A stretch of DNA of 64,000 nucleotides from Chryseobacterium potabilaquae (GCF_902728265.1 NZ_CACVBR010000001.1:124001-188000), one strand, 5' to 3'; positions 45,983 through 54,952 are shown, counted from the first letter of the stretch. The notes: generated from the letters alone by a model not told the origin. A program made the numbers and translations.

Positions 45983-45990
45983 TATTTTTG
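45983..45990 (+). promoter_or_regulatory. -7 box of the fic gene
   Basis: TATTTTTG matches TAnnTTTG, 17 bases before the ATG. The position expected for -33 carries GGAAATCAAATG, a half-copy of the palindrome arm, rather than TTG. Confidence 0.5.
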
Positions 45991-46007
45991 TAAACAAATA
46001 AAATGAA

Positions 46008-47123
46008 ATGGAGTTTAATTTAGATAATTCTGTAAATTATCATTACGATCAATTTCCACCCAATAATATTAATTATGATTTTTTTATACAAGAGTTAATC
46101 AGTGCAACAGATACTTTAGCTCGATTTGACCAAATGATTAAAAACTTACATAATAGCGAATTATTGTTAGCGCCTCTTCGAAATCAGGAAGCAGTTTTAT
46201 CTTCTAGAATAGAAGGAACAATAAGTACAATAGATGAAATTTTACAATATGAAGCAGATAATGAAGGGGGACTTTCAGAAAATGCAAGAGCAGATGTAAT
46301 AGAAACAATTTTATACCAAAGAGCTTTAAAAAATGCCCAATTGGCTTTAGAAGAGGGATATAATTTTTCGCTTAGTTTCATCAAACAGATGCATCAGCAA
46401 TTATTATTTTCGGGAAGAGGAGCAACAAAGGCACCTGGAGAATTTAAAAAAGAACAAAACTTTCTAGCAGATCGTTCTGCTAAAAAGATCCAATTTATCC
46501 CTATAAGTCCCGAAAAACTAAATGATGGTCTATCCGAACTAGTAAATTATATAGAAAACGATTCTTCCCCTTCATTGATAAAAACTGGTATAGCCCACAT
46601 TGAATTTGAAGCATTACACCCTTTTCAGGACGGTAATGGAAGAATTGGGAGAATGATCATAACACTTTTATTATGGAAATCCGGCGTCCTATCACAGCCC
46701 CATTTTTATATCAGCGGCTATTTCGAAGAACATAAAGAGGAATACATAGAAGCCATGAGAAATGTATCCAAAAATAATGATTGGAACACATGGATAAAGT
46801 TCTTCCTCACCGCAGTACAAAAACAAGCCACTAAAAATTTGGAAATTGCAGAACGCATTAAAAATTTGTATGAAGAAATGAAAATAACATTCACTGACTT
46901 ACTTTCTTCTAAATGGAGTGTTGTCATTCTTGACTTTATTTTTACCAACCCTGTTTTTAGGAATAATAAACTCGTTAGTACTACACAAATTCCTGCTGCT
47001 ACCGCAACGGTAGTGATTAAAAAATTAATAGACAGAGAATATTTAGTGCAAAAAGAGGCCGCCTCAGGAAGGAGACCAGCACTTTATTCGTTTGAACCAC
47101 TAATGAAGTTAGTAAGAGTATAA
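46008..47123 (+). CDS. Fic family protein (AMPylase-type) with inhibitory motif and C-terminal winged helix
   Basis: The 371-aa protein has a Fic_N region whose helix carries SSRIEGT (65-71), the [S/T]xxxE[G/N] inhibitory motif that blocks ATP binding through E69 (class II Fic). The core active site HPFQDGNGRIGR is at 204-215 and intact, so it should transfer AMP (or another nucleotide part) to a target when relieved. Residues about 305-365 form a winged helix (STTQIPAATATVVIKKLIDR), which suggests DNA binding. No separate antitoxin gene is adjacent. Targets are unknown; autoregulation through the upstream palindrome is plausible. Confidence 0.9.
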   Translation: MEFNLDNSVNYHYDQFPPNNINYDFFIQELISATDTLARFDQMIKNLHNSELLLAPLRNQEAVLSSRIEGTISTIDEILQYEADNEGGLSENARADVIETILYQRALKNAQLALEEGYNFSLSFIKQMHQQLLFSGRGATKAPGEFKKEQNFLADRSAKKIQFIPISPEKLNDGLSELVNYIENDSSPSLIKTGIAHIEFEALHPFQDGNGRIGRMIITLLLWKSGVLSQPHFYISGYFEEHKEEYIEAMRNVSKNNDWNTWIKFFLTAVQKQATKNLEIAERIKNLYEEMKITFTDLLSSKWSVVILDFIFTNPVFRNNKLVSTTQIPAATATVVIKKLIDREYLVQKEAASGRRPALYSFEPLMKLVRV

Positions 47124-47274
47124 ATAAAATTACTAATCTAGCTCTAAAAGATAGATTATCATAATTTTATTTTGAATTTCTGAAAGGCAGTATTCCTGCT
47201 AAATGAATATATTTGATCAATCAATAATCATAGATATAACAATCCTGTTTTTAATTGAAAACTAAAAAAAAACA

Positions 47275-47302
47275 AAAACTCCGAATAATCATCCGGAGTT
47301 TT
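47275..47302. terminator. Terminator after the porin gene
   Basis: AAAACTCCG and CGGAGTTTT form a 9-bp stem with a 10-base loop. On the minus strand a G and then nine T residues follow; on the plus strand it can also serve fic. Confidence 0.85.
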
Positions 47303-47337
47303 ATTTATCTCATTACTTAATTACATTTGGATGACCA

Positions 47338-48792
47338 TTAAAATTTCCAACCCAATGTAATAAAGAAATTATTAAAAGTATTTTTCACATCAGATACTGC
47401 GTAGCTTTCATTCACTACATCAAAACTACCTGAGCTATATCCAGTAGCGAAGTATTGTGTAGGATTACCATTATCTACAATAACTTTTCCATATAAAAAC
47501 GGATTATTATATGTTGAACTGATATTCTGGTAAGAGGCATCAATATAAAAACCTCCAAAATCATATCCTAAACCTAATCCAAAAGTATTTCTTTGTCCTA
47601 ATGTCCAGTTATTATAATTACTAGACCCTACTGTTCCATTATTTGCGTAAGCATTTACAGACCCTGAATCAAATGGACTCGTAGCATAAGAATATCCTCC
47701 TCTTAATCTGAAACCTTGGATTCTATACTCTGCTCCTACTCTTACTTCAGAAAGGTTTTTATAATTATCCTTAAAGAAACCATTTAATTCTCTATCAACA
47801 TCTGCATCCTCACTGTATTTAGGTTTAGTAAGTCCCAATGTATAATCCACATTTAAAGCAAAGTTTTTATTGGGCACAAATGCTCCACTGAATGTTGCTT
47901 TCATAGGAGATCTAAAATTGATGCTTTCACCAAAAACATCAGAAACCATAGAGCTCTGACTATTTAATCCATATTCATTATACAGTCTATCAATTCTCCA
48001 CCAAGTAGGTGTTTCAAGAGTTGCTCCCAATCTAAACTCCTTACTTACTTTTCCAATCACACCAAAGGAAGCCGAAAATCCATTAGATTTTTCAGTATAT
48101 GGTGTATATTGTTTATCATAAGAACTCACTGAATTATCCAAATCCAATCCAAAAGCGGCCGTATCATGCTGTTCTACATCAGCATAATGAAAGTTTAAAC
48201 CGGCTCCTAAATAAAGAAAATTTTCATAGTTGGCTCCTACCCCAATATTCATTTTAGATTGAGTTCCATATCTATTATACGCATGTCCCAAATAGGTTAG
48301 ATTGCCTGTAACCGGGTTATTATTAGTATCTATTAAGCTTTTTGAAATAACTATATTTCCATTTCCGGGAGATTCTACATAGTTTTCAATAGACTGATTA
48401 GAAAAGTTTACCCCTACATTCAGAAACTTCCATCCACTATCGGACATCAATTGAAAAGCAGCAACGCCTCCTACATTTCCAAGATCAACCCTATTAATAT
48501 TATAATTAATAGAAGAACCCGCTAAAGAGCTTCTATTTTTATTATTGGTAATAGATAACGTCCCTGAAACATCACCGGAAATGGCAACTCCTATACCCGC
48601 TGGGTTTGTCAATAAAGAACTAGCGTCTCCACCTAAGGCTCCATTAGAACCTGCCATAGCATTAAACTTGGAAGAACCTGTCATTGGTGTATTGGAATAT
48701 ACATCAATGGAGTTCCTTAACACCGATATATCTTGAGCCTGAGCAAAAAATGCTGCAGAAACACTCATTAATACTAAAGATTTTTTTAACAT
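47338..48792 (-). CDS. FadL/OmpP1-type outer membrane transport protein
   Basis: A 484-aa beta-barrel with a signal peptide (SVSAAFFAQA before QDIS). The early NAMAGSNGALGGDASSLLTN with NPAGIG is the N-terminal hatch signature of the FadL/OmpP1/TodX family, and many alternating hydrophobic strands follow, ending in FFITLGWKF with the aromatic C-terminus of outer membrane barrels. It likely admits hydrophobic compounds such as fatty acids. The lipoprotein gene ends 29 bases upstream, so the two form an operon. Confidence 0.88.
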   Translation of the reverse strand: MLKKSLVLMSVSAAFFAQAQDISVLRNSIDVYSNTPMTGSSKFNAMAGSNGALGGDASSLLTNPAGIGVAISGDVSGTLSITNNKNRSSLAGSSINYNINRVDLGNVGGVAAFQLMSDSGWKFLNVGVNFSNQSIENYVESPGNGNIVISKSLIDTNNNPVTGNLTYLGHAYNRYGTQSKMNIGVGANYENFLYLGAGLNFHYADVEQHDTAAFGLDLDNSVSSYDKQYTPYTEKSNGFSASFGVIGKVSKEFRLGATLETPTWWRIDRLYNEYGLNSQSSMVSDVFGESINFRSPMKATFSGAFVPNKNFALNVDYTLGLTKPKYSEDADVDRELNGFFKDNYKNLSEVRVGAEYRIQGFRLRGGYSYATSPFDSGSVNAYANNGTVGSSNYNNWTLGQRNTFGLGLGYDFGGFYIDASYQNISSTYNNPFLYGKVIVDNGNPTQYFATGYSSGSFDVVNESYAVSDVKNTFNNFFITLGWKF

Positions 48793-48821
48793 TTTTTAAT
48801 AGTTATTATATGTTTTCTTGA

Positions 48822-49217
48822 TTATCTTCCTCCTCTAAAACCGCCACCGGATCTAAAACCGCCGCCGGACGATGAACCTCCTGATCTGAAACCTCCACCA
48901 CTATTAAATCCTCCTGATGATCTGAAACCACCACTGTCATTACTTCTGAATCCTGAATCATTTCTAAAAGATCCATTATATCTTGGTTGGCTATAATTAG
49001 GTCTTGGTTGAGAATTCATATTAGGGTTATTATTTCTAAATCCCCTACCTCCATTATATGTATTTCCTTGCATACTTTGTGGATTGTTACTTCTGAACCC
49101 ACCATTGGTTGGGTTATTTCTGAATCCATTATTATTTGTATTATTTCTGAATCCACCATTGGATGTATTACTAGTTCTAAACGTAGAGTTATTCATATTG
49201 TTTCTAAATCCAGAAGA
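48822..49217 (-). repeat. GFRNN/GFRSGG coding repeats
   Basis: More than ten degenerate copies of a short Gly-Phe-Arg-Asn/Ser unit, with spacing between 6 and 15 residues, make up the last 130 residues of the lipoprotein. Confidence 0.65.
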
Positions 49218-49862
49218 TGAATTGGATGATCCGAAACTTCCGTTATAGCTGTTATATCTTCCATCTACACCTCTTCTTTTATAAGGAACAGCATAACCTC
49301 CGCCCCAGAACGGACCATAGTATCCGCCCCAATAAGGTGAATATCCACCCCAGCCCCAAGAGCCGCCCCAGCCAAAGTTCCAACCGCCCCAGCCCCAGGA
49401 ACCACCCCAGCCCCAAGACAATCCAAGTCCCATTCCCCAACCGCTATTCCAACCCCAATATGGGCTATAGCCTCCATACAAACCATACCCCCAAGAATTG
49501 TCATAATAGTTGGTTACGTTTCCTGAAAAGTTTCCCCAGTCAGAATTGGTTGCATTGGTATTCAAATTATAATCATTCCAACCGCTATATCTATTACTTT
49601 GATCTTTGGAATTTTGTTCTGCATTTTGAATTACATTCGAACCTTGGTAATAATCATAATATTCCCCTACTCTATTTCCATCGTCATTAATGATTACTCC
49701 TTGAGGTAAAGTGTCTTTATTAGGATCATAATAAACCCCATCCGTCTCGCTGTATCCTCCTACTTGGGCGGTACAAGACATCAGCAATAATCCGCCCGAT
49801 ATAACTAAAACACCCTTAGATTTTAGTTGATCAAACAAATTTTTATGTATATTTTTTTTCAT
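48822..49862 (-). CDS. Gly/Trp/Asn-rich repeat lipoprotein
   Basis: The 346-aa protein has a lipobox LLLMSC with the acylated cysteine at 30. Residues 40-120 are polar ([12 protein letters not shown]). Residues about 121-195 are almost only Gly, Trp, Tyr and Ser ([11 protein letters not shown]), and residues 215-346 repeat GFRNN, GFRSN and GGFRSGG. The composition is low-complexity and aromatic-rich, suggesting a disordered or sticky surface protein rather than an enzyme. I do not know its function. It leads a short operon with the porin and diverges from proS. Confidence 0.75.
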   Translation of the reverse strand: MKKNIHKNLFDQLKSKGVLVISGGLLLMSCTAQVGGYSETDGVYYDPNKDTLPQGVIINDDGNRVGEYYDYYQGSNVIQNAEQNSKDQSNRYSGWNDYNLNTNATNSDWGNFSGNVTNYYDNSWGYGLYGGYSPYWGWNSGWGMGLGLSWGWGGSWGWGGWNFGWGGSWGWGGYSPYWGGYYGPFWGGGYAVPYKRRGVDGRYNSYNGSFGSSNSSSGFRNNMNNSTFRTSNTSNGGFRNNTNNNGFRNNPTNGGFRSNNPQSMQGNTYNGGRGFRNNNPNMNSQPRPNYSQPRYNGSFRNDSGFRSNDSGGFRSSGGFNSGGGFRSGGSSSGGGFRSGGGFRGGR

Positions 49863-49889
49863 GATAACGTAAAGAATTTATATTTAAAT

Positions 49890-49897
49890 TATATTTG
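49890..49897 (+). promoter_or_regulatory. -7 box upstream of proS
   Basis: TATATTTG matches TAnnTTTG. Transcription from here would give proS a leader of about 100 bases that includes two hairpins. Confidence 0.45.
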
Positions 49898-49902
49898 CAA
49901 AC

Positions 49903-49955
49903 TGTACCAAAAATGTACCAAAAAACTGGTACAAAATCTATTAAAAATAGATTTT
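49903..49955 (+). promoter_or_regulatory. Possible proS leader attenuator
   Basis: TGTACCA occurs twice (49903-49909, 49914-49920), and one TGGTACA (49927-49933) can pair with either. Immediately after, AAAATCTATT and AATAGATTTT (49933-49955) form a 10-bp stem with a 3-base loop, followed by TTATTTTT, a terminator-like structure 52 bases before the proS ATG. It overlaps the first hairpin by one base. Confidence 0.4.
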
Positions 49956-50006
49956 TTATTTTTAGATTACAATAATAGTCAAAAGTTAAAAAAAATTAAA
50001 AAAATA

Positions 50007-51482
50007 ATGGCAAAATTAACCTCAAGAAGTGAAGATTACAGCAAGTGGTATAATGAGTTAGTGGTAAAAGCTGACTTAGCTGAAAACTCAGGAGTAAGAG
50101 GATGCATGGTAATTAAACCATACGGCTACGCAATCTGGGAAAAAATGCGTGATGAAATGGACAAAAGATTCAAAGAAACGGGTCACGTTAATGCTTATTT
50201 TCCTCTTTTTGTACCCAAAAGCTTATTTGAGGCAGAAGAAAAAAATGCGGAAGGTTTCGCAAAAGAATGTGCCGTAGTAACCCATTACAGACTAAAAACC
50301 GATCCAAATAATCCTCATAAACTCATTGTAGATCCTGACGCAAAATTGGAAGAGGAATTAATCGTTCGTCCTACTTCTGAAGCCATTATTTGGAATACTT
50401 ATAAAAATTGGATCCAATCTTATAGAGATTTACCTATACTAATCAATCAATGGGCCAATGTAGTTCGTTGGGAAATGAGAACACGTTTGTTCCTCAGAAC
50501 TGCAGAATTTTTATGGCAAGAAGGGCATACCGCTCATGCCACAAAAGACGAAGCTATTGAAGAAGCTGAAAAAATGAATGATGTATATGCTGATTTTGCA
50601 GAAAACTTCATGGCTATTCCTGTAATAAAAGGATTGAAAACCCCATCAGAAAGGTTTGCAGGGGCAGATGAAACGTATTGTATTGAAGCTTTAATGCAAG
50701 ACGGAAAAGCCCTTCAAGCAGGGACTTCTCATTTCTTAGGTCAAAATTTCGCAAAAGCATTTGATGTAAAATTCACCAATAAAGAAGGTAAAATTGAACA
50801 TGCTTGGGCTACTTCTTGGGGAACTTCTACCCGTTTAATGGGAGCTTTGATTATGACTCACTCAGATGATTTTGGACTCGTATTACCTCCAACTTTAGCT
50901 CCGATCCAGGTGGTTATTGTTCCTATATTTAAAGGAGAGGAACAACTGAACCAAATTAGTGAAGTAGCTTTAGACATTCAAGCTAAATTGAAAGCCAAAG
51001 GAATTTCTGTAAAATTTGATAATGATACTCAAAACAAACCAGGTTGGAAGTTTGCTGAATATGAATTAAAAGGAGTGCCCGTAAGAATAGCTATTGGACC
51101 AAAAGATTTAGAAAACAAATCTGTTGAAATAGCGAGAAGAGATAACCTTACAAAAGAGGCCCGATCTATTGAAGGATTAGATTCTTATATCGAAGAACTA
51201 TTAAAAACCATTCAGAAGGACATTTATAATAAGGCATTCGATTTCAGAAAAAACAATATTACTAAAGTTGATACCTATGAAGAATTTAAAAAAGTTCTTG
51301 AAGAGAAGGGCGGCTTTATTTATGCACACTGGGATGGAACTGCTGAAGAAGAAGAGCAAATAAAGGATGAAACCAAGGCAACAATCAGATGTATTCCTCT
51401 TGATGAGGATATGGAAGAAGGAATTTCTTTAATTTCAGGGAAACCATCTAAAAGGAGAGTTTTGTTTGCTAAAGCCTATTAA
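50007..51482 (+). CDS. proS: Proline-tRNA ligase (archaeal/eukaryotic-like type)
   Basis: The 491-aa class II synthetase starts at ATG 50007 ([19 protein letters not shown]); the longer upstream frame runs through the leader and is not coding. Motif 2 is [20 protein letters not shown], motif 3 is near [17 protein letters not shown], and RPTSEAIIW lines the active site. It lacks the editing insertion of the bacterial-type enzyme and has the C-terminal extension ending in tyrosine (RVLFAKAY), which places it in the short archaeal-like class used by Bacteroidota. It charges tRNA-Pro. Confidence 0.95.
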   Translation: MAKLTSRSEDYSKWYNELVVKADLAENSGVRGCMVIKPYGYAIWEKMRDEMDKRFKETGHVNAYFPLFVPKSLFEAEEKNAEGFAKECAVVTHYRLKTDPNNPHKLIVDPDAKLEEELIVRPTSEAIIWNTYKNWIQSYRDLPILINQWANVVRWEMRTRLFLRTAEFLWQEGHTAHATKDEAIEEAEKMNDVYADFAENFMAIPVIKGLKTPSERFAGADETYCIEALMQDGKALQAGTSHFLGQNFAKAFDVKFTNKEGKIEHAWATSWGTSTRLMGALIMTHSDDFGLVLPPTLAPIQVVIVPIFKGEEQLNQISEVALDIQAKLKAKGISVKFDNDTQNKPGWKFAEYELKGVPVRIAIGPKDLENKSVEIARRDNLTKEARSIEGLDSYIEELLKTIQKDIYNKAFDFRKNNITKVDTYEEFKKVLEEKGGFIYAHWDGTAEEEEQIKDETKATIRCIPLDEDMEEGISLISGKPSKRRVLFAKAY

Positions 51483-51526
51483 TTTTTTCAAAAATTAATA
51501 TTTCCATAATGTTTTAATTAAAACTC

Positions 51527-51558
51527 TTGAAAAAATAAGGTGTTTTGATGAATTTTTG
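51527..51558 (+). promoter_or_regulatory. Promoter of the DUF937-OmpA gene
   Basis: TTG (51527-51529), 21 bases, AATTTTTG (51551-51558): one mismatch in the -7 box. It ends 39 bases before the ATG. Confidence 0.35.
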
Positions 51559-51597
51559 TTTAAATTTATACAACATTAATCTCAAAACATCTTACTT

Positions 51598-52890
51598 ATG
51601 TCTTTACACGTCATTGATTTAATTAAAGAGCAATTAGGTCCTGCTTTAGTATCACAAGCCTCCTCTCAATTTGGAGAAAGTGAATCTGGTATTTCTAAAG
51701 CTATTGGTGGATTATTACCAATAATAATCGGTGGATTGGCAAACAATCCTAATAATCCTACCGTTTTAGAAGCTATTGTCACTTCTCGATCTAGTGGGAT
51801 TTTAGGAAATTTATTAGGCGGATCTTCTAATAACTCCATGATATCAAATGTATTGTCTACTATTTTTGGTAACAAAATCAATGGATTGGTAAATACAATA
51901 GCCTCCTATGCTGGAGTCAATAATAATTCGGCCAGCTCTCTAATGAACTTAGTAACAGGAGCGACTATAGGTTCTATTGGAAAATATGCTACTGATAATA
52001 ATTTAGAAGCATCTGGTATTTCCAAACTATTAGATGACCAAAAAGGTATCGTATCTTCATTATTACCTGCGGGACTTACCTTAGGAGATTTAAATATGGG
52101 AGATTGGGCCAAAGGATATAAATTCGATCATGATACCATAAAAGCGTCATCCCAGGAACAACCTATAGAAATTACAAGAAGTACTACTCCTACAGGAACT
52201 TATCCTGATAGAAATAATGAAAGCGGAGGCTCAATCTGGAAATGGTTGCTTCCGCTTTTACTGTTAATTGCAGCAGGTTATTTCCTTTGGAAACAATGGA
52301 AGAAAACAGAAACAACGACAACTATGGCTGCTACTACGGATTCTACAGGAAAGAAAACAGATTCTGCAGTTATTACTCATACAAATCATGATATGGATAC
52401 ATCTACAACTGGAAAAGTAGATGAAAATATTGATTTAAATGGAACCTCTCTTAAAGGATACAAAGGTGGAATGGAAGACCAAATGATCACTTTTTTAAAG
52501 TCTAATGGTTACAAAAATGCTAAAGATGATACTATGCTAAAGGATAAATGGTATGATTTTGACCATGTAAACTTTAAAATGGGAAGCTCCTCAGAATTAG
52601 AAACAGGTTCTCAGGGACAGCTAGATAATTTAGTAGCCATCTTAAAAGCTTATCCAGATGCCAAAATTAAGATTGGAGGATACACGGATAAAACAGGTGA
52701 TGAAGCTACCAACGTAAAAATATCTAAAGCTCGAGCTACTTTTATAAAAGATTGGTTGTCTAAGGCAGGTGTTGGCGGACAGGTTTTAGATGCTGAAGGA
52801 TATGGAAGTCAATTTGCTAAAGTGGATGCTAAAGCATCAGATGCAGAAAGAGCTACTGACCGTAAAATGTCCATAAGATTCTCAAAATAA
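51598..52890 (+). CDS. DUF937 and OmpA-domain envelope protein
   Basis: The 430-aa protein joins two families. Residues 1-135 are a DUF937-type domain (GGLLPIIIGGLANN, GILGNLLGG). A membrane helix lies at about 211-229 (WKWLLPLLLLIAAGYFLW). Residues 305-430 are an OmpA C-terminal peptidoglycan-binding domain: VNFKMGSSSELETGSQGQL, KIKIGGYTDKTGDEATN and ATDRKMSIRF. No signal peptide precedes it, so the helix probably anchors the protein in the inner membrane with the OmpA part in the periplasm. A DUF937 head in the cytoplasm is inferred. Confidence 0.85.
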   Translation: MSLHVIDLIKEQLGPALVSQASSQFGESESGISKAIGGLLPIIIGGLANNPNNPTVLEAIVTSRSSGILGNLLGGSSNNSMISNVLSTIFGNKINGLVNTIASYAGVNNNSASSLMNLVTGATIGSIGKYATDNNLEASGISKLLDDQKGIVSSLLPAGLTLGDLNMGDWAKGYKFDHDTIKASSQEQPIEITRSTTPTGTYPDRNNESGGSIWKWLLPLLLLIAAGYFLWKQWKKTETTTTMAATTDSTGKKTDSAVITHTNHDMDTSTTGKVDENIDLNGTSLKGYKGGMEDQMITFLKSNGYKNAKDDTMLKDKWYDFDHVNFKMGSSSELETGSQGQLDNLVAILKAYPDAKIKIGGYTDKTGDEATNVKISKARATFIKDWLSKAGVGGQVLDAEGYGSQFAKVDAKASDAERATDRKMSIRFSK

Positions 52891-52915
52891 AAACTTTTAC
52901 ATATTCATATTATTC

Positions 52916-52942
52916 AAATCCCGAAAATCAGTATCGGGATTT
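52916..52942 (+). terminator. Terminator after the OmpA-domain gene
   Basis: AAATCCCGA and TCGGGATTT form a 9-bp stem with a 9-base loop, followed by TTTT. Confidence 0.88.
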
Positions 52943-52957
52943 TTTTGTGCAATCACT

Positions 52958-53001
52958 TTGTTTTTATATTTATTTAATTAAATTTGTTAGTCATTTCTAA
53001 C
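52958..53001 (+). promoter_or_regulatory. mntH promoter with small palindrome at the start site
   Basis: TTG (52958-52960), 18 bases, TAAATTTG (52979-52986) is a full promoter match. GTTAG-N6-CTAAC (52986-53001) covers the expected transcription start and could be a metal-regulator operator; I cannot assign it to a known box. Confidence 0.5.
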
Positions 53002-53005
53002 ATTT

Positions 53006-54340
53006 ATGAGCTTTAATATAAAAAACGCATGGCGAAAAGATAAAACATTGCATTCATTACCTGAAGTGTATTCATCAATAAAAGTACCTCGCAAAGCAAC
53101 ATTTTGGAGGAAGTATCTTGCATTTGCAGGCCCAGGATTGATGATAGCTGTAGGATATATGGATCCTGGAAACTGGGCTACTGATATAGCCGGGGGTGCT
53201 CAATTTGGATACACACTACTCTCCGTTATTTTAATTTCAAATATTTTTGCAATGGTATTGCAACATCTTTCAGTAAAATTAGGAGTTGTGGCAGAAAGAG
53301 ATTTAGCCCAAGCATGTCGAGATCATTTCAACCCTACTACCAATTTCATTCTTTGGGTATTTTGCGAAATTGCTATTGCTGCTTGCGATCTTGCGGAGGT
53401 TATAGGTTCTGCCATTGCACTTAATTTATTATTTCATATTCCTTTAACCTGGGGAATTGTGATTACAACGATTGATGTCTTGATTATTCTTCTTCTCCAA
53501 GCAAAAGGGTTTCGTTGGATTGAAAGTATTGTAGGAGGATTAATTTTTGTTATTCTTGCTTGCTTCATTTATGAAATTGTAATTTCAAAGCCTGCTTTTA
53601 ATGAAATTTTAGGAGGGTTAATTCCTCAAAAAGAAATCATTCAAAATCCAACTATGCTCTATATCGCCATTGGAATCCTGGGTGCGACTGTAATGCCTCA
53701 CAACCTGTATTTACATAGCAGCATTGTACAAACCAGAGATTATGCGCGTGACAAAGAGGGAAAAAAAGAAGCCATTAAGTTTGCTACTCTAGATAGTACA
53801 GTATCATTAATGTTAGCATTCTTCATTAATGCAGCCATTTTAATCTTAGCAGCCGCTACATTTCACACTACCGGAAATGAACATGTTGCGGATATTCATG
53901 ATGCATATAAAATGTTGACTCCTATTTTAGGAGCTTCCATGGCAAGTATTGCATTTGCTATTGCTTTATTAGCTTCCGGACAAAATTCTACCCTTACAGG
54001 CACACTTGCCGGACAAATTGTAATGGAGGGATTTCTAAATATTCGATTAAAACCTTGGCTAAGACGATTAATAACCAGATTAATTGCAGTGATTCCGGCA
54101 TTGATTGTAACCATTATATATGGTGAAAAAGGAACCACAGAATTATTAGTATTAAGTCAAGTTATTTTATCTATGCAATTGAGTTTTGCAGTGGTGCCCT
54201 TAGTTATGTTTACCAACGACAAAGCCAAGATGGGTGAATTTGTCAACAAACCTTTTATGAAAATATGCGTGTGGGCAATCTCAATAATTATTATTACCCT
54301 CAATCTTTACCTATTATATCAAACCTTTACAGAAAATTAA
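53006..54340 (+). CDS. mntH: Nramp family divalent metal transporter
   Basis: A 444-aa proton-coupled manganese/iron importer with eleven predicted helices. Metal-binding motifs are DPGN in helix 1 (YMDPGNWATD, near residue 50) and MPH in helix 6 (TVMPHNLYLHS, near 229). The helix 7-8 loop and GQNSTLTGTLAGQIVMEGF transport signature are present. The length is slightly above the E. coli protein. It is monocistronic with its own promoter, next to a small palindrome that may mediate metal control. Confidence 0.93.
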   Translation: MSFNIKNAWRKDKTLHSLPEVYSSIKVPRKATFWRKYLAFAGPGLMIAVGYMDPGNWATDIAGGAQFGYTLLSVILISNIFAMVLQHLSVKLGVVAERDLAQACRDHFNPTTNFILWVFCEIAIAACDLAEVIGSAIALNLLFHIPLTWGIVITTIDVLIILLLQAKGFRWIESIVGGLIFVILACFIYEIVISKPAFNEILGGLIPQKEIIQNPTMLYIAIGILGATVMPHNLYLHSSIVQTRDYARDKEGKKEAIKFATLDSTVSLMLAFFINAAILILAAATFHTTGNEHVADIHDAYKMLTPILGASMASIAFAIALLASGQNSTLTGTLAGQIVMEGFLNIRLKPWLRRLITRLIAVIPALIVTIIYGEKGTTELLVLSQVILSMQLSFAVVPLVMFTNDKAKMGEFVNKPFMKICVWAISIIIITLNLYLLYQTFTEN

Positions 54341-54370
54341 TTTTCTGCCTTAATGTCCTACATTTTCTAT

Positions 54371-54386
54371 TTGGCAGAATCTTTGT
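54371..54386 (+). promoter_or_regulatory. Sigma-54-like element upstream of grpE
   Basis: TTGGCAGAATCTTTGT resembles the -24/-12 pattern TTGGCACRNNNTTGCW, with mismatches at the -12 GC. It is also the right arm of a TTCTGCC-N23-GGCAGAA inverted repeat (54343-54379), which may instead be an mntH terminator remnant. The distance to the grpE ATG (54416) is suitable. Confidence 0.25.
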
Positions 54387-54415
54387 CAAAATATAAAGAA
54401 AATAAATATTGAATT

Positions 54416-54952
54416 ATGGAAAACCAGGATATTAACGAAGATAGCATCAATAATCAGGAAAAAAACAATATTCAGGAGGAAGCATATTCTGAACCTCATG
54501 TGACAACTTCACCTTCTGCTGAGGAACTTTTGGCAGAAGAAAAAGATCGTTATATTAGATTATATGCCGAATTCGAAAACTATAAAAAGAGAACTTCTAA
54601 AGAAAAAATGGAATTTTTCCAATATGCAAATCAAGATATGATGGTTTCTATGCTTGGTGTATTGGATGATTTTGAAAGAGCTTTAAAAGAAATTGCGAAA
54701 AATGGAAATCCAGCTGATTTACAAGGTGTTGAATTAATTTATCAAAAATTCAAAAACAAGCTTGTTGAAAAAGGATTGAAAACTATGGAGGTAAATGCCG
54801 GAGATAACTTTAATGTTGACTTTCATGAAGCGATCACACAAATTCCTTCGCCATCAGAAGACTTGAAAGGTAAAATTGTAGATGTCATTGAAACCGGTTA
54901 TACTTTAAACGATAAAGTAATCCGTTTTGCAAAAGTAGTAACAGGAAATTAA
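54416..54952 (+). CDS. grpE: Nucleotide exchange factor GrpE
   Basis: The 178-aa cochaperone releases ADP from DnaK. An acidic disordered N-terminus (1-40) is followed by the dimerisation coiled coil (RYIRLYAEFENYKKRTSKEK) and a C-terminal beta wing containing VNAGDNFNVDFHEAI and VIETGYTLNDKVIRFAKV, the family signature. It precedes dnaJ by 81 bases on the same strand, the standard flavobacterial order, with dnaK elsewhere. Confidence 0.95.
   Translation: MENQDINEDSINNQEKNNIQEEAYSEPHVTTSPSAEELLAEEKDRYIRLYAEFENYKKRTSKEKMEFFQYANQDMMVSMLGVLDDFERALKEIAKNGNPADLQGVELIYQKFKNKLVEKGLKTMEVNAGDNFNVDFHEAITQIPSPSEDLKGKIVDVIETGYTLNDKVIRFAKVVTGN

Larger units (their letters stand above)
45628..46007. other. 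380-bp regulatory spacer with palindromic DNA upstream of fic
   Basis: No gene is visible. The stretch holds a small hairpin at 45670-45687, a TTTTGATTTCC(G/A)TTTT motif at 45722-45737 that recurs at 45894-45909, the 27-bp inverted repeat at 45877-45937, an inverted half-copy GGAAATCAAA at 45950-45959 and the fic -7 box. The repeated GATTTCC/GGAAATC core suggests a multi-site operator. Confidence 0.55.

Noticed and set aside
47202-47264. A 20-codon frame (begins MNIFDQSIIID) after fic
   Set aside because: Too short, no position or composition signal, and random frames of this size are common in such AT-rich DNA.
49217-49690. A 157-codon plus-strand frame rich in Ser, Pro and His
   Set aside because: It mirrors the Gly/Trp-rich lipoprotein, whose lipobox and operon position are convincing.
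49827-50006. A 60-residue N-terminal extension of proS
   Set aside because: It passes through the promoter and the leader hairpins and has no match to known ProS N-termini.
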